Assembly (NCBI GenBank): GCA_002084385.1
Contig: NBLS01000068.1
Span: 1 to 5,706 of the forward strand
Length of the DNA stretch: 5,706 nucleotides
DNA from: Desulfobacteraceae bacterium 4572_19
GTDB taxonomy: Bacteria; Desulfobacterota; Desulfobacteria; Desulfobacterales; NBLS01
Reading direction: 5' to 3'
Part shown: positions 5,307 to 5,706 of the stretch, piece after piece
How the letters are laid out: each line of letters begins with the position of its first letter
Position numbering within the stretch: position 1 is the first letter of the stretch
The notes under the pieces: generated by a model
What the model was told of the DNA's origin: nothing
What the model saw: only the letters and a program-made list of their open reading frames with translations
Databases searched by the model: none
Position numbers and translations under genes: made by a program

Positions 5307-5706
5307 AAGCATTTATCAGTGGTTCAATGTCAATAACAGAATTTGATATAAATATAATACAAGGTTTAAAACACATCGTGAAATACAATCACGGTGTGCT
5401 TGTTGGAGACGCAGTAGGAGTAGATAAACAAATCCAACTGTTTTTCTCCAATACAGAAAATGAAGTAACTGTTTATGGCATTTATAATAAACCGAGAGTG
5501 TTAATATCCAACAGATATAAATATAAAAGAATTGTAACAGATAGCACGCTCACAGCTAGGAAGAGGCAAATGCAAAAAGATGCTGCAATGACACGAGATG
5601 CTGATTATCTGTTTGTTATATGGGACGGAAAATCATACGGTTCATATTCAAATATAATACGCGGATTGCAACTGAATAAAATAGTAATAGTATATCTACA
5701 AAACGA
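5303..5706 (+). CDS. SLOG / DUF2493-like nucleotide-binding protein (partial, C-terminus beyond window)
   Basis: An ATG at 5303 overlaps the previous stop (ATGA) and opens 134 codons that run off the right edge without a stop. AAAGGAGG at 5285-5292 gives a ribosome binding site ten bases upstream. The protein starts with a strand and glycine turn (MKAFISGS, 1-8), followed by VLVGDAVGVDKQIQ (32-45), then R88-QMQKDAAM (to 96) and ADYLFVIWDGKSYGS (100-114), ending in a strand (KIVIVY, 126-131). This order is that of Rossmann-like SLOG proteins, closest in my reading to the YspA/DUF2493 (YAcAr) type, which are thought to bind or process nucleotide or ADP-ribose-type ligands. The family is recognised by pattern only. 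Being coupled to a macro-domain gene fits shared nucleotide chemistry. Confidence 0.7.
   Translation, partial: MKAFISGSMSITEFDINIIQGLKHIVKYNHGVLVGDAVGVDKQIQLFFSNTENEVTVYGIYNKPRVLISNRYKYKRIVTDSTLTARKRQMQKDAAMTRDADYLFVIWDGKSYGSYSNIIRGLQLNKIVIVYLQN

Noticed and set aside
1..5706. CRISPR array, insertion sequence ends, attachment sites or direct repeats
   Set aside because: No regularly spaced repeats, transposase gene or matched terminal repeats were seen; the only notable DNA repeats are the leader inverted repeats.

Overview
The window is AT-rich, almost entirely coding, and carries one tightly packed rightward operon. Strong AGGAGG-type ribosome binding sites, one-base TAATG and ATGA overlaps and low GC suggest a large phage, prophage or similar mobile element of a low-GC Gram-positive-type host. 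That is inference: no structural phage gene is present to prove it.

Layout. Positions 1-48 are probably the last codons of an upstream gene, followed by a weak hairpin/T-run terminator (69-92). Positions 49-333 are non-coding and hold a candidate promoter (113-141), a long imperfect stem built on an 11-bp inverted repeat (155-234), a small hairpin (256-272), and a 9-bp stem that ends on the ribosome binding site of the first gene (286-321). The operon then runs without a break: an unrecognised 203-residue protein (334-945); an unrecognised protein with a lysine-rich tail and a possible second start (947-1501); a 981-residue protein with the DxDGD signature of two-barrel RNA polymerases and a C-terminal RNase H-like domain (1501-4446); a fusion of a TARG1-like macro domain with an intact RNase HI (4446-5306); and the start of a SLOG/DUF2493-like nucleotide-binding protein, cut by the window edge (5303-5706).

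How the genes may work together. The centre is a single-chain RNA polymerase of the YonO type, known from Bacillus phage SPbeta. Its C-terminal domain is a relative of the RNase HI encoded next door, but three of the four catalytic acidic positions are replaced (by Lys, Asn and Val), so it looks like an inactive RNase H retained for RNA:DNA hybrid binding or contacts with partners. The neighbouring fusion keeps all four catalytic RNase H residues and both catalytic residues known from human TARG1. An inactive hybrid-binding domain on the polymerase beside an active RNase H would make sense as an R-loop or transcript-handling arrangement. The macro and SLOG domains point to ADP-ribose or NAD-derived nucleotides, a common currency of anti-phage defence. 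The two unknown proteins upstream are candidates for polymerase accessory factors. Functional links between these genes are inferred from gene order and domain identity only.
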